Shown: positions 1-10,630 of the stretch, in pieces
Position numbering within the stretch: the first letter of the stretch is position 1
Layout of the letters: each line of letters starts with the position of its first letter
DNA from: Bacillota bacterium
GTDB lineage: Bacteria; Bacillota; Desulfotomaculia; Desulfotomaculales; Desulfohalotomaculaceae
Assembly: GCA_009711615.1 (NCBI GenBank)
Contig: VENI01000006.1
Location: 62,001 to 126,000, forward strand
DNA length: 64,000 nt
Direction: 5' to 3'
Program-made: the position numbers and the translations under genes
The notes under the pieces: model-generated
Databases searched by the model: none
What the model saw: only the letters and a program-made list of their open reading frames with translations
What the model was told of the DNA's origin: nothing

Positions 1-51
1 GTGCAGGACTTTAGCATTAAAAAAAGAAAACATAAAAAAATTGTAATTACG

Positions 52-70
52 TAGGAGTTAGGAGTTAGAA
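52..70. repeat. Heptamer repeat (AGGAGTT)n
   Basis: Two tandem copies of a 7-bp unit AGGAGTT followed by AGAA. The same unit recurs after argC, argF, argG and leuA. The rest of bases 1-122 is A-rich; a ribosome binding site (GGGGTGA) for the first gene lies near 110. Confidence 0.6.
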
Positions 71-122
71 GAAAAGAACTTAAAACATTTTGAGACTACG
101 TTAATAGAAGGGGTGATCTATT

Positions 123-1532
123 TTGAGTATAGTACAATGTGGTGTTCTACCTCACCCACCAATAGCGGTACCGGAAGTGGGAAAAGGAGAAGATGAGAAG
201 GTTAAAGATACTCAGCAAGCGGCCTTAGAATTAGGGCGTCGTATTAAAGATAGCGGGGCCGAAGTTTTGGTGATTATATCCCCCCACAGCCCCTTGTTTG
301 CTGATGCAATAGCTTTAAATAAAGCCAAACAGTTAAAGGGTAGTCTGGCCAACTTTGGCGCGCCATCACCGGTGTTTGAGTTCAATAATGCCCCCTCTTT
401 ATTAAACGAAATTGTTGTTGAAAGTGAGAAACATAATCTCGTAGCAGTGGGATTAGATCAAGAATTGGCCGAGGACCTTGATGTCGACTTATCACTTGAT
501 CACGGGGTAACGGTGCCACTATATTTTCTGCAGCAAGCAGGAGTGGAACTTCCGTTAGTGGTGTCATCCATGTCAATGTTTTCCTTTGAGCAATTGTATC
601 GCTTTGGGTCGGCGGTTGCAAATGCAGCAAATAAACTAAATAAGAAGGTGGCATTATTGGCCAGTGCGGATTTGTCCCACCGCTTAACCCCTGATGCCCC
701 GGCAGGGTACGAACCCAGTGCCGCCCAGTTTGACAAGGAATTGGTAAGTTTGGTTCAGTCGGTCGATGTAATGGGCTTAATGAACTTGGATAAAGACAGA
801 ATTGAACGGGCTGGGGAGTGTGGCCTGCGTCCCATTATTATGATGATGGGTGCACTGGACGGTAAAGATGTACAATCTGAAGTATTATCCTATGAAGGAC
901 CGTTTGGAGTGGGGTACATGGTGGCCTCCCTTAAACCAGGTGCAGATAATAACAGCCGTAGGCTGCTTGAGCAAATAGAGAAGCAGCGCCAATCCAAGGT
1001 CAAAAACAAAAGGAAAAACGAGAGTTTTATAGTAACTGTGGCCAGGAGTACGCTAGAAAATTATGTGCTGGGAAAGACACCTCCGAAAATAACACCCATT
1101 GAGACTCCAGATGAGTTCAAAGGAGCAGCGGGTACCTTTGTATCTATCAAGAAAGAAGGACAACTGCGCGGTTGCATTGGATCGGTATTTCCTCAGCAAA
1201 AAAATATAGTGCAGGAAGTGATGCATAATGCCATCAACGCCGGAATCCATGACCCCCGTTTTTACCCGGTAGGGCCGGAAGAACTAGATGAACTGACCTA
1301 TTCAGTGGACGTGCTGACAAACCCGGAACTGGTAACTGATATCAGTAAACTAGACCCCAAAAAACATGGTGTAATAGTTAAACAAGACGATAAAAGCGGT
1401 CTGCTACTGCCCGACCTGGAGGGTATAGAAACCGTGGGTGAACAAGTGAAAATAGCAAAGGAAAAGGCCGGAATCAACCCCCAGGACGAAAATATACAAT
1501 TGGAGAGTTTTGAAGTGATTCGCTATTTATAA
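123..1532 (+). CDS. Memo-like / AMMECR1 two-domain protein (AmmeMemoRadiSam system)
   Basis: 469 residues in two domains. The first about 270 residues resemble the Memo/class III extradiol dioxygenase (LigB) fold, with histidines in LPHPPIAVP near the start, SPHSPLF near residue 55 and SADLSHR near 185. From about residue 300 the protein is an AMMECR1 domain with the typical GCIGS motif. In many bacteria and archaea these two families and a radical SAM enzyme occur together; here the first two are fused and the third follows directly, which supports the call. The biochemical role of the trio is not settled, so no reaction is claimed. The start is a TTG preceded by GGGGTGA at good spacing. It lies upstream of the arginine genes but shows no obvious functional link to them. 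Confidence 0.85.
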   Translation: MSIVQCGVLPHPPIAVPEVGKGEDEKVKDTQQAALELGRRIKDSGAEVLVIISPHSPLFADAIALNKAKQLKGSLANFGAPSPVFEFNNAPSLLNEIVVESEKHNLVAVGLDQELAEDLDVDLSLDHGVTVPLYFLQQAGVELPLVVSSMSMFSFEQLYRFGSAVANAANKLNKKVALLASADLSHRLTPDAPAGYEPSAAQFDKELVSLVQSVDVMGLMNLDKDRIERAGECGLRPIIMMMGALDGKDVQSEVLSYEGPFGVGYMVASLKPGADNNSRRLLEQIEKQRQSKVKNKRKNESFIVTVARSTLENYVLGKTPPKITPIETPDEFKGAAGTFVSIKKEGQLRGCIGSVFPQQKNIVQEVMHNAINAGIHDPRFYPVGPEELDELTYSVDVLTNPELVTDISKLDPKKHGVIVKQDDKSGLLLPDLEGIETVGEQVKIAKEKAGINPQDENIQLESFEVIRYL

Positions 1533-1603
1533 GAGGATGTTCGAAAAGTCCGCGCGAGATCCACTTTGAACACTTATTATAAGCATAATAGGGAGGAAGT
1601 AAA
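1533..1603. other. Short spacer with imperfect hairpin
   Basis: Between the AMMECR1 gene and the radical SAM gene, an imperfect inverted repeat (TGTTCGAAAAGT facing ACTTTGAACA) surrounds a CG-rich loop. It is not followed by a T run and so is probably not a terminator; the two genes may be co-transcribed. A GGGAGGA ribosome binding site precedes the next gene. Confidence 0.35.
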
Positions 1604-2599
1604 ATGCAAGAAGCTATGTTTTGGCATGCCAAAGATGATAATCTAGTGCACTGCGAATTATGCCCCCAATACTGCACCATCCGCCCCGGAAAAACTGGGT
1701 TTTGCCGGGTGCGAAAGAATATAGATGGTAAATTGTACAGCCTAAACTTTAACCGGGTGGCAGCCCATGCCACAGACCCAATGGAGAAAAAACCCCTTTA
1801 CCATTATTACCCTGGAAAATACATCCTGTCACTGGGCACATCGGGCTGTAATTTGCGATGCGGCTTTTGCCAGAATTGGAGCATTGCCCAGGATGACCCA
1901 GAAACCATTGAGGTGACCCCGGAACATGTGGCAGAAGTGGCAGCCAACCAAGACCCTTATCCCAACGTTGGTGTGGCTTATACCTACTCAGAACCTTTTA
2001 TGTGGTACGAATTTATCTTTCATACCGCCCGGCTGGTGAGGGATAAGGGTTATAAAAATGTTTTAGTGACAAACGGATATATTAATGAAGAACCATTAAA
2101 GGCGCTACTTCCTTACATAGATGCCATGAATATTGATGTAAAAGCCTTTACCGATGAATTTTATCAAGAAAACTGTAAAGGTCACTTAGAACCGGTAAAA
2201 AGAACAGTGGAACTGGTGCATAAAAAATGCCATCTGGAGTTGACCACCCTACTGATACCGGGCCTGAATGATTCAGATGAAGAAATATCAAAATTGGTTG
2301 ATTGGGTGGCGGATATAAGCCCCGAAATACCGATTCATTTTAGCCGTTACTTCCCCAATTTTGAATTTGAATTGGATGCCACGCCACCGGAAAGATTACA
2401 ACGGGCTAGAGAAATTGCGCTGGAAAAACTGAATTATGTATATATAGGTAACCTGGGCGATCCTAAATCAATGAATACATACTGCCCGCAGTGCGGCAAA
2501 TTATTAGTCAACCGCACCTGGCACAACGGTAAAACGGTGGGAGTGGATGAGGAAAACAACTGTAAACAGTGCGGTAGAAAAATTTATGTTATTCGCTAA
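1604..2599 (+). CDS. amrS: AmmeMemoRadiSam system radical SAM enzyme
   Basis: 331 residues. A CxxxCxxC cluster at C82, C86 and C89 (GCNLRCGFCQNW) is the radical SAM iron-sulfur site; the YTYSEP motif near residue 127 is typical of the pyruvate formate-lyase activating enzyme-like branch. An N-terminal group of cysteines (C17, C20, C24, C34) and a C-terminal zinc-ribbon-like pair (CPQCGK and CKQCGRK) are also present. The family is named after its constant neighbours, AMMECR1 and Memo, which are fused in the gene just upstream. The substrate is unknown. The ATG start is preceded by GGGAGGAAG. The family assignment is firm from motif and context; the function is not. Confidence 0.88.
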   Translation: MQEAMFWHAKDDNLVHCELCPQYCTIRPGKTGFCRVRKNIDGKLYSLNFNRVAAHATDPMEKKPLYHYYPGKYILSLGTSGCNLRCGFCQNWSIAQDDPETIEVTPEHVAEVAANQDPYPNVGVAYTYSEPFMWYEFIFHTARLVRDKGYKNVLVTNGYINEEPLKALLPYIDAMNIDVKAFTDEFYQENCKGHLEPVKRTVELVHKKCHLELTTLLIPGLNDSDEEISKLVDWVADISPEIPIHFSRYFPNFEFELDATPPERLQRAREIALEKLNYVYIGNLGDPKSMNTYCPQCGKLLVNRTWHNGKTVGVDEENNCKQCGRKIYVIR

Positions 2600-2616
2600 A
2601 AGTTACTAAATACCCA

Positions 2617-2654
2617 TTGATTTTTATACAATTTAATGTATAATTATTAATATT
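2617..2654 (+). promoter_or_regulatory. argC promoter with ArgR (ARG) box
   Basis: TTGATT at 2617-2622 and TATAAT at 2639-2644, 16 bp apart. Overlapping the -10 element, AATGTATAATTATTAATA (2635-2652) matches the arginine repressor consensus WNTGAATWWWWATTCANW at all but two defined positions. ArgR bound here would cover the -10 and block the arginine operon when arginine is plentiful. The argR gene is not in the window. Confidence 0.7.
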
Positions 2655-2685
2655 AGTTAGTTAGTATTCGCTAGGAGTGATCTTA

Positions 2686-3726
2686 ATGATTAGAGTAGCA
2701 ATTATTGGAGCCACCGGTTATACCGGTGCTGAATTGGTAAGAATATTATCCCGACATCCAAAAGTGGAATTGGTGGCGTTAACATCCCGAAGCTACGCGG
2801 GTAGACCTTATTATGAGGTATATCCGCATCTATATAAATACATTAAGTTAGAATGTGAACAACTAAATATAAATGAACTGGTGGCCAGTGCAGATATAAT
2901 ATTCACAGCCTTGCCCCATGGCCATTCCATGGATATTGCTGCTGAAGTGGTAAAGCAGGGCAAAAAACTGGTGGATTTAGGTGCAGACTTCCGGCTTAAC
3001 AGTACTGAACAGTACCAAGAATGGTACAACGTAGAACATACCCAAGCCGAACTACTATCTCAAGCAGTTTACGGACTGCCCGAGTTATATCGAAATAATA
3101 TTGCTGAAAGTACACTGGTGGCCAACCCCGGTTGTTACCCTACAACCGCCATTCTTGGGTTGGCCCCACTTATTAAAAACAACTTGATAGATACAAATAC
3201 AATCATCATAGATAGTAAGTCAGGTGCAAGTGGTGCCGGCCGCAGCGTATCATTAAAAACCCACTTTGCAGAGGTTAATGAAAACTTCAAGGCCTACGGA
3301 GTGGCTACCCACCGGCATACACCAGAAATAGAGCAGGAATTAAGTAACCTGGCCGGTAATGACGTAACCATCAGTTTCACCCCTCACCTGGTACCGATGA
3401 CCAGGGGAATGCTCAGTACAATATATGGGCAACTACAAGAAAAGATAGATAGTGAGCAGTTGAACCAGCTTTACCAAGAGCATTATGCTGATGAGTACTT
3501 TGTACGGGTACTGCCTCCTGGCATGCTGCCCCAGACCAAGGCGCTGGCATCCAGCAACTTTTGTGATATTGCAGTAACGTCAGACCCTAGAACCGGCAGA
3601 GTGATTGTATTATCAGCCATTGACAACCTGGTAAAAGGAGCCTCAGGCCAAGCAGTACAGAATATGAACGTAATTTTTGGATTGGATGAGAACACAGGTC
3701 TTGATGTAGTGGGGATATATCCTTAA
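2686..3726 (+). CDS. argC: N-acetyl-gamma-glutamyl-phosphate reductase
   Basis: Catalyses the NADPH-dependent reduction of N-acetylglutamyl phosphate to the semialdehyde, third step of arginine synthesis. The N-terminus has the NAD(P)-binding signature (IIGATGYTGAELVRIL); the active-site cysteine is in VANPGCYPTTA near residue 147, and the family motif SGASGAGRS follows. About 346 residues is the usual length. The reading frame is open from a GTG at 2677, but that codon overlaps the AGGAG ribosome binding site; the ATG at 2686 is spaced correctly and starts at the conserved MIRVAIIGA. First gene of argC-argJ-argB-argD-carB-argF. Confidence 0.95.
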   Translation: MIRVAIIGATGYTGAELVRILSRHPKVELVALTSRSYAGRPYYEVYPHLYKYIKLECEQLNINELVASADIIFTALPHGHSMDIAAEVVKQGKKLVDLGADFRLNSTEQYQEWYNVEHTQAELLSQAVYGLPELYRNNIAESTLVANPGCYPTTAILGLAPLIKNNLIDTNTIIIDSKSGASGAGRSVSLKTHFAEVNENFKAYGVATHRHTPEIEQELSNLAGNDVTISFTPHLVPMTRGMLSTIYGQLQEKIDSEQLNQLYQEHYADEYFVRVLPPGMLPQTKALASSNFCDIAVTSDPRTGRVIVLSAIDNLVKGASGQAVQNMNVIFGLDENTGLDVVGIYP

Positions 3727-3811
3727 GTGCAGGAGTTAGGAGTTAGAATAAATAATAAAAAAATAAAACGAATAATTAATTAAAATAGTAGTAAGGAGTC
3801 AGAAATTAGGG
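3727..3811. repeat. Heptamer repeat cluster after argC
   Basis: Right after the argC stop, GTGCAGGAGTTAGGAGTTAG (3727-3746) and a variant (AAGGAGTCAGAAATTAGGG) at 3793-3811. Same family as at 52, 11669, 13190 and 51343. Confidence 0.6.
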
Positions 3812-3848
3812 AGAGAAATGCAAGAATTGCTAAAAAGGAGTTAAAAAC

Positions 3849-5054
3849 ATGAAATTTAAGCATATATCTGGTGGAATTACTGCTGTGCCTGGTTTTTTGG
3901 CCAGTGGGGTTCACGCTGGGCTGAAAAAAGAGAAGTTGGATATGGCAGTAATTTATAACCCTAAACAATGCAGTGCAGCGGGGGTATTTACCACCAACGT
4001 TGTTAAAGCGGCACCACTGCTGCTAACCATGGATAGACTGGCAAAGGGATATTCCCACGGTGTGGTGGTCAATGCCGGTAATGCCAATGCCTGCAATGGC
4101 CCCAACGGAATGGAAGATGCCAAAGCCATGGCCAGTGCCGCAGCCAAGGAGCTGGGGATTGATGAAGAACAGATGCTGGTATCCTCCACCGGAGTTATTG
4201 GAGAACCAATGCCAATGGATATAGTACTACCCGGAGTAATTAAAGCTACCAAAGAACTAAGTAAAGACGGCGGTCAAGCCGCTGCAGAAGCGATCATGAC
4301 TACCGATTTAGTCCTAAAAGAATCTGCAGTAAAGCTACAGTTGGCAGGTAAAACAGTAACCATTGGCGGCCTAGCCAAAGGTTCAGGAATGATACACCCC
4401 AATATGGCTACCATGCTGGGCTTTATAGCCACAGATGCCGTTATAGGGCCTGAAACACTAAAAAAGGCCCTAAAAGAAGTGGTGGACAGCACCTATAACA
4501 TGATCACCGTAGATGGTGACACCAGCACCAACGACAGTGTAGTGATGCTGGCCAGTGGTGACGCCGGTAATACATCAATAGAACACGGTACCGAAGAATA
4601 TAATGTTTTTCTGCAAGGGTTAACAGAGGTGTGCACCAAACTGGCCCAAGACATAGCAAAAGATGGTGAAGGGGCTACCACCCTGTTGGAAGTGGTTGTA
4701 AAGAATGCACCAACAATAATAGATGCCCGTAAAGCAGCTAAGGCTGTTGTGGGCTCTAACCTATTCAAATGTGCAGTGTACGGAAGGGATGCCAACTGGG
4801 GACGGATATTATGTGCCGTCGGATATTCCGGAGCTCAGTTTAACCCCAACGAAGTTGATATATATATTGGTGAACTACAGGTGGCAGAGAATGGTGGAGC
4901 ATTACCCTTCGACGAAGAAAAAGCCTCAGCCATACTAGGCAAAGATAAAGTGACAGTAACAGTTGATTTAAAGACCGGAGACCATTCAGCCACAGCCTGG
5001 GGCTGTGACCTTACCTATAAATACGTAGAAATTAATGGGAGTTATAGAACGTAA
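3849..5054 (+). CDS. argJ: Bifunctional glutamate N-acetyltransferase / ornithine acetyltransferase
   Basis: 401 residues. ArgJ moves the acetyl group from N-acetylornithine to glutamate, recycling acetyl groups in arginine synthesis; the Firmicute form often can also use acetyl-CoA. The protein cleaves itself into two chains at the conserved ATMLG motif; here T188 is the new N-terminal nucleophile. The GDTSTNDS segment (DGDTSTNDS) is also typical. The ATG start follows AAAAGGAG. No argA or argE is seen in the window, consistent with the cyclic pathway. Confidence 0.95.
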   Translation: MKFKHISGGITAVPGFLASGVHAGLKKEKLDMAVIYNPKQCSAAGVFTTNVVKAAPLLLTMDRLAKGYSHGVVVNAGNANACNGPNGMEDAKAMASAAAKELGIDEEQMLVSSTGVIGEPMPMDIVLPGVIKATKELSKDGGQAAAEAIMTTDLVLKESAVKLQLAGKTVTIGGLAKGSGMIHPNMATMLGFIATDAVIGPETLKKALKEVVDSTYNMITVDGDTSTNDSVVMLASGDAGNTSIEHGTEEYNVFLQGLTEVCTKLAQDIAKDGEGATTLLEVVVKNAPTIIDARKAAKAVVGSNLFKCAVYGRDANWGRILCAVGYSGAQFNPNEVDIYIGELQVAENGGALPFDEEKASAILGKDKVTVTVDLKTGDHSATAWGCDLTYKYVEINGSYRT

Positions 5055-5182
5055 TTTAATGAAAAATGTAAAATGAATAATTAAAAATGGGTGCATGTAA
5101 TCATGCATGCTTGGGATCGGGGTTCGATTCATCGAACCCTACCTCAATTATTCATTATTCATTTTTAATTTTTCATTCGCTT
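5055..5182. repeat. AT-rich inverted repeat element between argJ and argB
   Basis: The 5' arm (GAAAAATGTAAAATGAATAA, 5060-5079) reappears inverted around 5148-5178 (TTATTCATTATTCATTTTTA then TTTTTCATTC). The interior has GGGTGCATGTAATCATGCA (5089-5107), found with two changes at 10577-10595, and a small hairpin (GGGTTCGATTCATCGAACCC). It looks like a small MITE-like dispersed element. No gene is seen. Confidence 0.5.
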
Positions 5183-5245
5183 TACCTACACACGTTTTAA
5201 TATACATATTAAATTTCGGTATAAAAAAGTCTTACGAGAAAGAAG

Positions 5246-6166
5246 ATGATAACAGTGCTTGCTGCGTTGGAGAAAGCGGGGATTTTGGTTGAAGCCCTGC
5301 CTTATATAAAAAAATTCTACGGCTCAACAGTGGTGATTAAATACGGCGGCCATGCCATGGTTAACTGGGAACTTAAGAAAGCGGTTATTACCGATTTAAT
5401 TCTGATGAAGTATGTTGGTATTAACCCGGTGGTGGTGCACGGCGGTGGGCCGGAAATTACCACTATGCTGAAGAAAGTGGGCAAAGAGAGTACCTTTGTG
5501 GGCGGTTTACGGGTAACAGATGAAGAAACCATGGAAATAGTGGAAATGGTACTGGCCGGTAAATTAAATAAGGAAATTGTGGCACTGGCCAATAAACTGG
5601 GGGGCAAGGCAGTAGGCATATCCGGAAAGGATGCCAGCCTTATTGAGGCAGCTAAAAAAATGGGCACTGTGCGCCATCCCGACGGCCACGTGGAAAGCTG
5701 CGACATTGGCTATGTTGGTGAAGTGAACCAGATAAACCCGGCCATTGTACATACGCTAATTGGTGAAGGATACATTCCCGTCATCTCCCCCCTGGGAGTT
5801 GGTGAAGATGGCCAAAGCTATAACATTAATGCCGATACAGTGGCGGGGAAACTGGCCGAATCGCTACAGGCGGCCAAACTAATGATACTTACTGATGTGG
5901 AAGGAATACTTAAAGACAAAGATGATAGTTCCACACTGTTATCCATTATCCATACCAATGAAATAGATCAACTTATTAATCAGGATATTATAGCCGGGGG
6001 TATGATCCCAAAGGTAGAGTGCTGTGTTTCCGCCATTACCAATGGGGTCAAATCCACACACATCTTGGATGGCAGGGTGCCCCATTCCCTGCTGTTGGAA
6101 GTATTCACGGACAAGGGTGTTGGTACCATGGTGGTACCTGAAAAAAAGGAGGTTGAAGCCCAGTGA
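5246..6166 (+). CDS. argB: Acetylglutamate kinase
   Basis: 306 residues of the amino acid kinase family. It phosphorylates N-acetylglutamate, the usual point of arginine feedback. Visible family motifs are [10 protein letters not shown] near residue 31, VVHGGGPEI near 62, and [10 protein letters not shown] near 250. The C-terminal half and an N-terminal helix ([21 protein letters not shown]) resemble the arginine-sensitive type that carries a mobile N-terminal helix; this is inference. The ATG at 5246 has only a weak upstream AGAAAG; a GTG three codons later is an alternative. The end overlaps argD by 4 bases. Confidence 0.93.
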   Translation: MITVLAALEKAGILVEALPYIKKFYGSTVVIKYGGHAMVNWELKKAVITDLILMKYVGINPVVVHGGGPEITTMLKKVGKESTFVGGLRVTDEETMEIVEMVLAGKLNKEIVALANKLGGKAVGISGKDASLIEAAKKMGTVRHPDGHVESCDIGYVGEVNQINPAIVHTLIGEGYIPVISPLGVGEDGQSYNINADTVAGKLAESLQAAKLMILTDVEGILKDKDDSSTLLSIIHTNEIDQLINQDIIAGGMIPKVECCVSAITNGVKSTHILDGRVPHSLLLEVFTDKGVGTMVVPEKKEVEAQ

Positions 6167-7347
6167 AGACTAACGAAATAATGGAAACAACCAGTAAATA
6201 TGTGATGAATACCTATGGTCGCCTGCCAGTGGCGCTGGTAAAGGGAAAGGGTACTAAAGTTTGGGACGCTGAAGGCAAAGAATATCTGGATTTTATCAGT
6301 GGCTTGGCGGTTAACTCACTGGGTCACAGCCATCCCCGGGTGGTAAAAGCCATTTGGCGGCAGGCAGATACACTGATGCACGTTTCTAACCTATATCATA
6401 TAGAACCTCAAGGTCAACTGGCCAAACTGCTGGTGGAAAACTCCAGTGCAGATAAAGTTTTCTTCTGCAATAGCGGGGCAGAGGCTAACGAGGCAGCCAT
6501 TAAACTGACTCGCAAATACGCCAAACAAAACCTGGGTAAAGACAAATACGAAATTATCACCGCCAAGCAGTCTTTCCATGGGCGTACACTGGCCACCATT
6601 ACAGCAACCGGACAGGAAAAATTCCAACAGGGTTATGATCCACTGCCAGAAGGGTTTAAATACGTACCCTTCAATGATTTGGAAGCACTGAAAAAGGCTA
6701 TTGGCCCCCAAACCTGTGCAGTGATGCTGGAACCCGTGCAAGGTGAAGGTGGTGTTTACCCAGCCAGCAAGGAATATCTAAAAGGGGTTAAAGATTTGTG
6801 CCAGCAGCAAAATTTACTGCTGATATTCGATGAAGTACAGTGTGGGCTGGGTCGTACCGGTGAATTTTTGGCCAGCCAACTGTACCAAGTGGAACCGGAC
6901 ATTACCACACTGGCCAAGGCTTTGGGTAATGGGTTCCCCATTGGGGCAATGATGGCTAAGGAAGATGTAGCAGTTTTCAAGCCAGGGGATCACGCAACCA
7001 CCTTCGGCGGCAACCCCTTGGCCTCGACAGCTGCTCTAGCAACCATGCAGGTGATGCTGGATGAAGGTGTAATTAATAACGCCCGGGAGATGGGGCGATA
7101 CTTTAAAGATAAACTAAACTCTTTGGCGGAAAAGCACAGCCAGATAAAAGAAATCAGGGGAGCAGGGTTAATGATAGGCGTTGAACTGGAAACAGAAGGG
7201 CAAAGCATTGTTAATTACTGCCGGGAGCAAGGGCTCTTGATAAACTGTGTTGGTAGCAGCATACTGCGCTTTTTACCTCCGTTAACAGTGAAAGAGAAGG
7301 AAATAGATACAGCAATAGACATACTGGATAAAGCAATGGGAGGCTAA
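6163..7347 (+). CDS. argD: Acetylornithine aminotransferase
   Basis: 394 residues, class III PLP-dependent aminotransferase that converts N-acetylglutamate semialdehyde to N-acetylornithine using glutamate. The [15 protein letters not shown] segment near residue 105, the [14 protein letters not shown] segment near 220 and the lysine in [15 protein letters not shown] near 250 (PLP Schiff base) are all present. The GTG start overlaps the argB stop (GTGA), with GGAGG upstream inside argB, indicating translational coupling. Confidence 0.93.
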   Translation: MKTNEIMETTSKYVMNTYGRLPVALVKGKGTKVWDAEGKEYLDFISGLAVNSLGHSHPRVVKAIWRQADTLMHVSNLYHIEPQGQLAKLLVENSSADKVFFCNSGAEANEAAIKLTRKYAKQNLGKDKYEIITAKQSFHGRTLATITATGQEKFQQGYDPLPEGFKYVPFNDLEALKKAIGPQTCAVMLEPVQGEGGVYPASKEYLKGVKDLCQQQNLLLIFDEVQCGLGRTGEFLASQLYQVEPDITTLAKALGNGFPIGAMMAKEDVAVFKPGDHATTFGGNPLASTAALATMQVMLDEGVINNAREMGRYFKDKLNSLAEKHSQIKEIRGAGLMIGVELETEGQSIVNYCREQGLLINCVGSSILRFLPPLTVKEKEIDTAIDILDKAMGG

Positions 7348-7351
7348 CAAC

Positions 7352-10300
7352 ATGCCTGTAAAAAAAGGTATTAACAAAGTAATGGTAATTGGGTCGGGCC
7401 CAATTATAATCGGCCAGGCAGCGGAATTTGACTACGCTGGGACGCAGGCTTGCAAGGCGTTAAGGGAAGAGGGCATGTCGGTGGTACTGGTGAACTCCAA
7501 TCCGGCCACCATCATGACCGATGCAGACATTGCTGACCAGATATATATTGAACCGCTTACCTGGCAAAACATAGAGAGAATAATTAAGCAAGAAAAACCT
7601 GATGGTCTACTACCCACATTGGGCGGCCAAACTGGCCTTAACATGGCGGTGGAATTGGCAGAGAAGGGCATCTTGGAAAAATATAATGTTGCACTGCTAG
7701 GTACATCGCTAGATACCATTAAGCGGGCGGAAGACCGGGAAATGTTTAAAGATACCATGCTAGCCATTGATGAACCAGTGCCGGAAAGCACCATTATTGC
7801 CACAGTGGAAGAGGCACTTGAATTTGCTAATAAAATCGGCTACCCCATTATAGTGCGCCCGGCGTACACACTGGGAGGTACCGGCGGTGGTGTGGTGGAA
7901 AATGAAGAGCAATTAAAAGCAACAGTACATCGCGGTCTAAAAATGAGCATGATCGGCCAGGCACTTTTAGAACGCAGTGTGGCTGGTTGGAAGGAAATAG
8001 AGTATGAAGTGATGCGGGACAGTGCCGGGAACTGTATTACCATTTGCAACATGGAAAACATCGATCCCGTTGGCATTCATACCGGAGACAGTATTGTGGT
8101 GGCACCATCCCAAACACTATCCGATAAAGAGTACCAATTGTTGCGTACCGCTGCCATTAAAATTATCCGGGCATTGGGTGTTGAGGGTGGTTGTAACATC
8201 CAGTATGCATTAGATCCATATAGCTACCAGTATTACGTTATTGAAGTTAACCCCCGGGTAAGTCGTTCATCGGCATTGGCATCAAAAGCAACCGGTTACC
8301 CAATTGCTAAGATTGCAGCTAAAATAGCCATTGGTTTAACGTTGGATGAAATGACCAACCCGGTTACCGGTAAAACCAGTGCCTGCTTTGAACCGGCCTT
8401 AGATTATGTGGTTACCAAAATTCCCCGTTGGCCATTTGACAAGTTCAGCACTGGAGACAGGGTGCTGGGCACCCAGATGAAGGCCACCGGGGAGGTAATG
8501 GCCATTGACCGCTGCCTTGAAGGTTCATTAATGAAAGCACTGCGCTCATTAGAGATAGGTGTAGACAGCATGCAGCTGAAAGGTTCCAACAGTTGGTCAG
8601 AAATGGAACTGGAAAATAAATTGGAAAAAGCTGATGATGAACGCATCTTTGCAGTGGCCGAAGCCTTCAGACGCTACTGGACATTGCGGGAAGTTCATCA
8701 ATTAACTAAAATAGATTACTTTTTTCTGGAGAAAATTAAAGATATTATCGTACTGGAAGACGAATTGCGCTCGGCTGGTTCCGGCCCAGACCCAGAATTA
8801 CTCTGGCGGGCAAAAAGCTGGGGCTTTGCTGACAGCTATATCAGTCGCCTGATTGGTCTTGATGAACTGGAAGTAAGGGAATTACGCCAGCAGTTTGGTA
8901 TTTACCCCACCTATAAAGTGGTGGATACCTGTGCCGCTGAATTTGAATCGGCCACCCCTTATTACTACTCCTGCTATGATCAGGAAGATGAAGTATCGGT
9001 CAGCCAGCGGAAAAAAGTGCTAGTGCTAGGTTCCGGCCCCATTCGCATTGGCCAGGGTATAGAATTTGACTACTGTTCAGTGCATTCGGTTTGGGGCTTA
9101 CAGCAGGAGAATATTGAAGCCATTATTATTAACAACAACCCGGAAACGGTAAGTACCGATTTCGACACTGCAGATAAACTATACTTTGAACCATTAACCT
9201 TAGAAGATGTATTAAATGTAATAGATAAGGAACAGCCCATGGGCGTGGTGGTACAGTTTGGTGGGCAAACTGCCATTAACCTGGTGGATAAACTGCATCA
9301 ACTGGGTATCAAAGTGCTGGGCACCCCGGTGGAAAGTATAGATGCTGCCGAAGATCGTAAAAAGTTTGAACAACTACTTCGGGACTTAGACATCCCTCAA
9401 ACAGAAGGTAAGACAGCCACCACCGTAAAAGAGGCCCGAGTAATAGCAGAAGAATTAGGTTACCCGGTACTGGTGCGCCCCTCTTATGTATTGGGCGGCC
9501 GGGCCATGGAGATAGTATATAACACCAGCCAGTTACTTAAATACATGGAAAGTGCGGTTCAGGTTTCCCCTAAGCACCCCGTACTGGTTGATAAATATAT
9601 TCGCGGAAAAGAAGTTGAAGTGGATGCCATTGGTGATGGCGAAAATGTTTTTATACCGGGCATTATGGAACACGTGGAACGGGCCGGGGTACATTCCGGA
9701 GACAGTATTGCCGTCTATCCACCCCAATCATTAACCAAAGAACAAAAGCATCGTCTGGTTGATTACACCGTACGTATTGGCAAGGCATTAAAGGTATGCG
9801 GTTTAATCAACATTCAATATGTAGTTGCCGAAGAAGGGGTGTTCGTGCTGGAGGTAAACCCTCGGGCATCCCGCACGGTACCCATTTTAAGTAAGGTCAC
9901 AGGAGTACCAATGGTGCAGACTGCTACCCGAGCTATGTTGGGTAGCACACTACCTCAGCAGGGCTATACCAGTAAGCTAGGTCCTGAACCAAACTTCATT
10001 GCTGTAAAAGCTCCGGTATTTTCCTTTGAAAAACTAGGTCTAGTAGAAACATCCCTGGGCCCAGAAATGAAATCCACCGGTGAAGTAATGGGTGTAGATC
10101 AGTCCTTTGCCTATGCCTTTTACAAGGCCATTACCTCTGCCGGCATGCAGATTACCAACTCAGGCAAAGTTCTGATATCGGTGGCCGAGCGGGATAAACT
10201 GGAGGCAGTGCCAGTGGCCAGGCATTATGCCCAGTTGGGTTATCAACTGGTGGCCACTGAAAACACGGCCAATGCCCTGAACGCAGCCGGATTACAGGCA

Positions 10301-10588
10301 GAGTGCTTGCAAGATCCACTACAGGCAGTACGGGATGGTAAGGTACAGTTAGTTATCAACACCCCCACAAAAGGGAAAATTCCCGCCCGTAGCGGCTTTA
10401 AATTACGCCGGACAGCCTCGGAGTACAAAGTACCCTGCTTAACGTCATTGGACACTGCCAGATCACTGGCAATAGCATTAAACAGCTTGCAGCAGGGAGC
10501 AGAGTTAAAACCAGTTAGCTTACAAGAATACGGAACTAAAGAGAATGAAAAATTAAGAGTTAAGAATGAAAAATTTGGGTGCCTGTGA
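7352..10588 (+). CDS. carB: Carbamoyl-phosphate synthase large subunit
   Basis: 1078 residues with the internal duplication typical of CarB: two ATP-grasp halves, each starting with a VxGSGPIxIGQ motif (near residues 12 and 555) and each with a GGQTxxN motif (near 92 and 640), then a C-terminal MGS-like allosteric domain. It makes carbamoyl phosphate for citrulline (ArgF) and pyrimidines with ammonia from the CarA glutaminase. No carA lies beside it. The last about 16 residues (from about [11 protein letters not shown]) are encoded by a dispersed AT-rich repeat, which also supplies the TGA stop. The start follows AGGCTAACAAC, 4 bases after argD. Confidence 0.94.
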   Translation: MPVKKGINKVMVIGSGPIIIGQAAEFDYAGTQACKALREEGMSVVLVNSNPATIMTDADIADQIYIEPLTWQNIERIIKQEKPDGLLPTLGGQTGLNMAVELAEKGILEKYNVALLGTSLDTIKRAEDREMFKDTMLAIDEPVPESTIIATVEEALEFANKIGYPIIVRPAYTLGGTGGGVVENEEQLKATVHRGLKMSMIGQALLERSVAGWKEIEYEVMRDSAGNCITICNMENIDPVGIHTGDSIVVAPSQTLSDKEYQLLRTAAIKIIRALGVEGGCNIQYALDPYSYQYYVIEVNPRVSRSSALASKATGYPIAKIAAKIAIGLTLDEMTNPVTGKTSACFEPALDYVVTKIPRWPFDKFSTGDRVLGTQMKATGEVMAIDRCLEGSLMKALRSLEIGVDSMQLKGSNSWSEMELENKLEKADDERIFAVAEAFRRYWTLREVHQLTKIDYFFLEKIKDIIVLEDELRSAGSGPDPELLWRAKSWGFADSYISRLIGLDELEVRELRQQFGIYPTYKVVDTCAAEFESATPYYYSCYDQEDEVSVSQRKKVLVLGSGPIRIGQGIEFDYCSVHSVWGLQQENIEAIIINNNPETVSTDFDTADKLYFEPLTLEDVLNVIDKEQPMGVVVQFGGQTAINLVDKLHQLGIKVLGTPVESIDAAEDRKKFEQLLRDLDIPQTEGKTATTVKEARVIAEELGYPVLVRPSYVLGGRAMEIVYNTSQLLKYMESAVQVSPKHPVLVDKYIRGKEVEVDAIGDGENVFIPGIMEHVERAGVHSGDSIAVYPPQSLTKEQKHRLVDYTVRIGKALKVCGLINIQYVVAEEGVFVLEVNPRASRTVPILSKVTGVPMVQTATRAMLGSTLPQQGYTSKLGPEPNFIAVKAPVFSFEKLGLVETSLGPEMKSTGEVMGVDQSFAYAFYKAITSAGMQITNSGKVLISVAERDKLEAVPVARHYAQLGYQLVATENTANALNAAGLQAECLQDPLQAVRDGKVQLVINTPTKGKIPARSGFKLRRTASEYKVPCLTSLDTARSLAIALNSLQQGAELKPVSLQEYGTKENEKLRVKNEKFGCL

Positions 10589-10630
10589 TCATGCAAGAAT
10601 GGTGTAGGGGACGGTTTCCACGCCGCCCCG
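10547..10630. repeat. Dispersed repeats at the 3' end of carB
   Basis: GAATGAAAAATT-type repeats (10547-10576), then GGGTGCCTGTGATCATGCA (10577-10595), which matches 5089-5107 at 17 of 19 bases. Next, a 27-nt hairpin-forming unit at 10604-10630 (starts GTAGGGGACGG, ends CCGCCCCG) matches 59695-59721 at 25 of 27 bases. Confidence 0.6.

Noticed and set aside
5106..5140. Possible tRNA-like hairpin (GGGTTCGATTC) between argJ and argB
   Set aside because: It resembles a T-arm sequence, but no acceptor, D or anticodon arms can be placed; it is part of the dispersed repeat.
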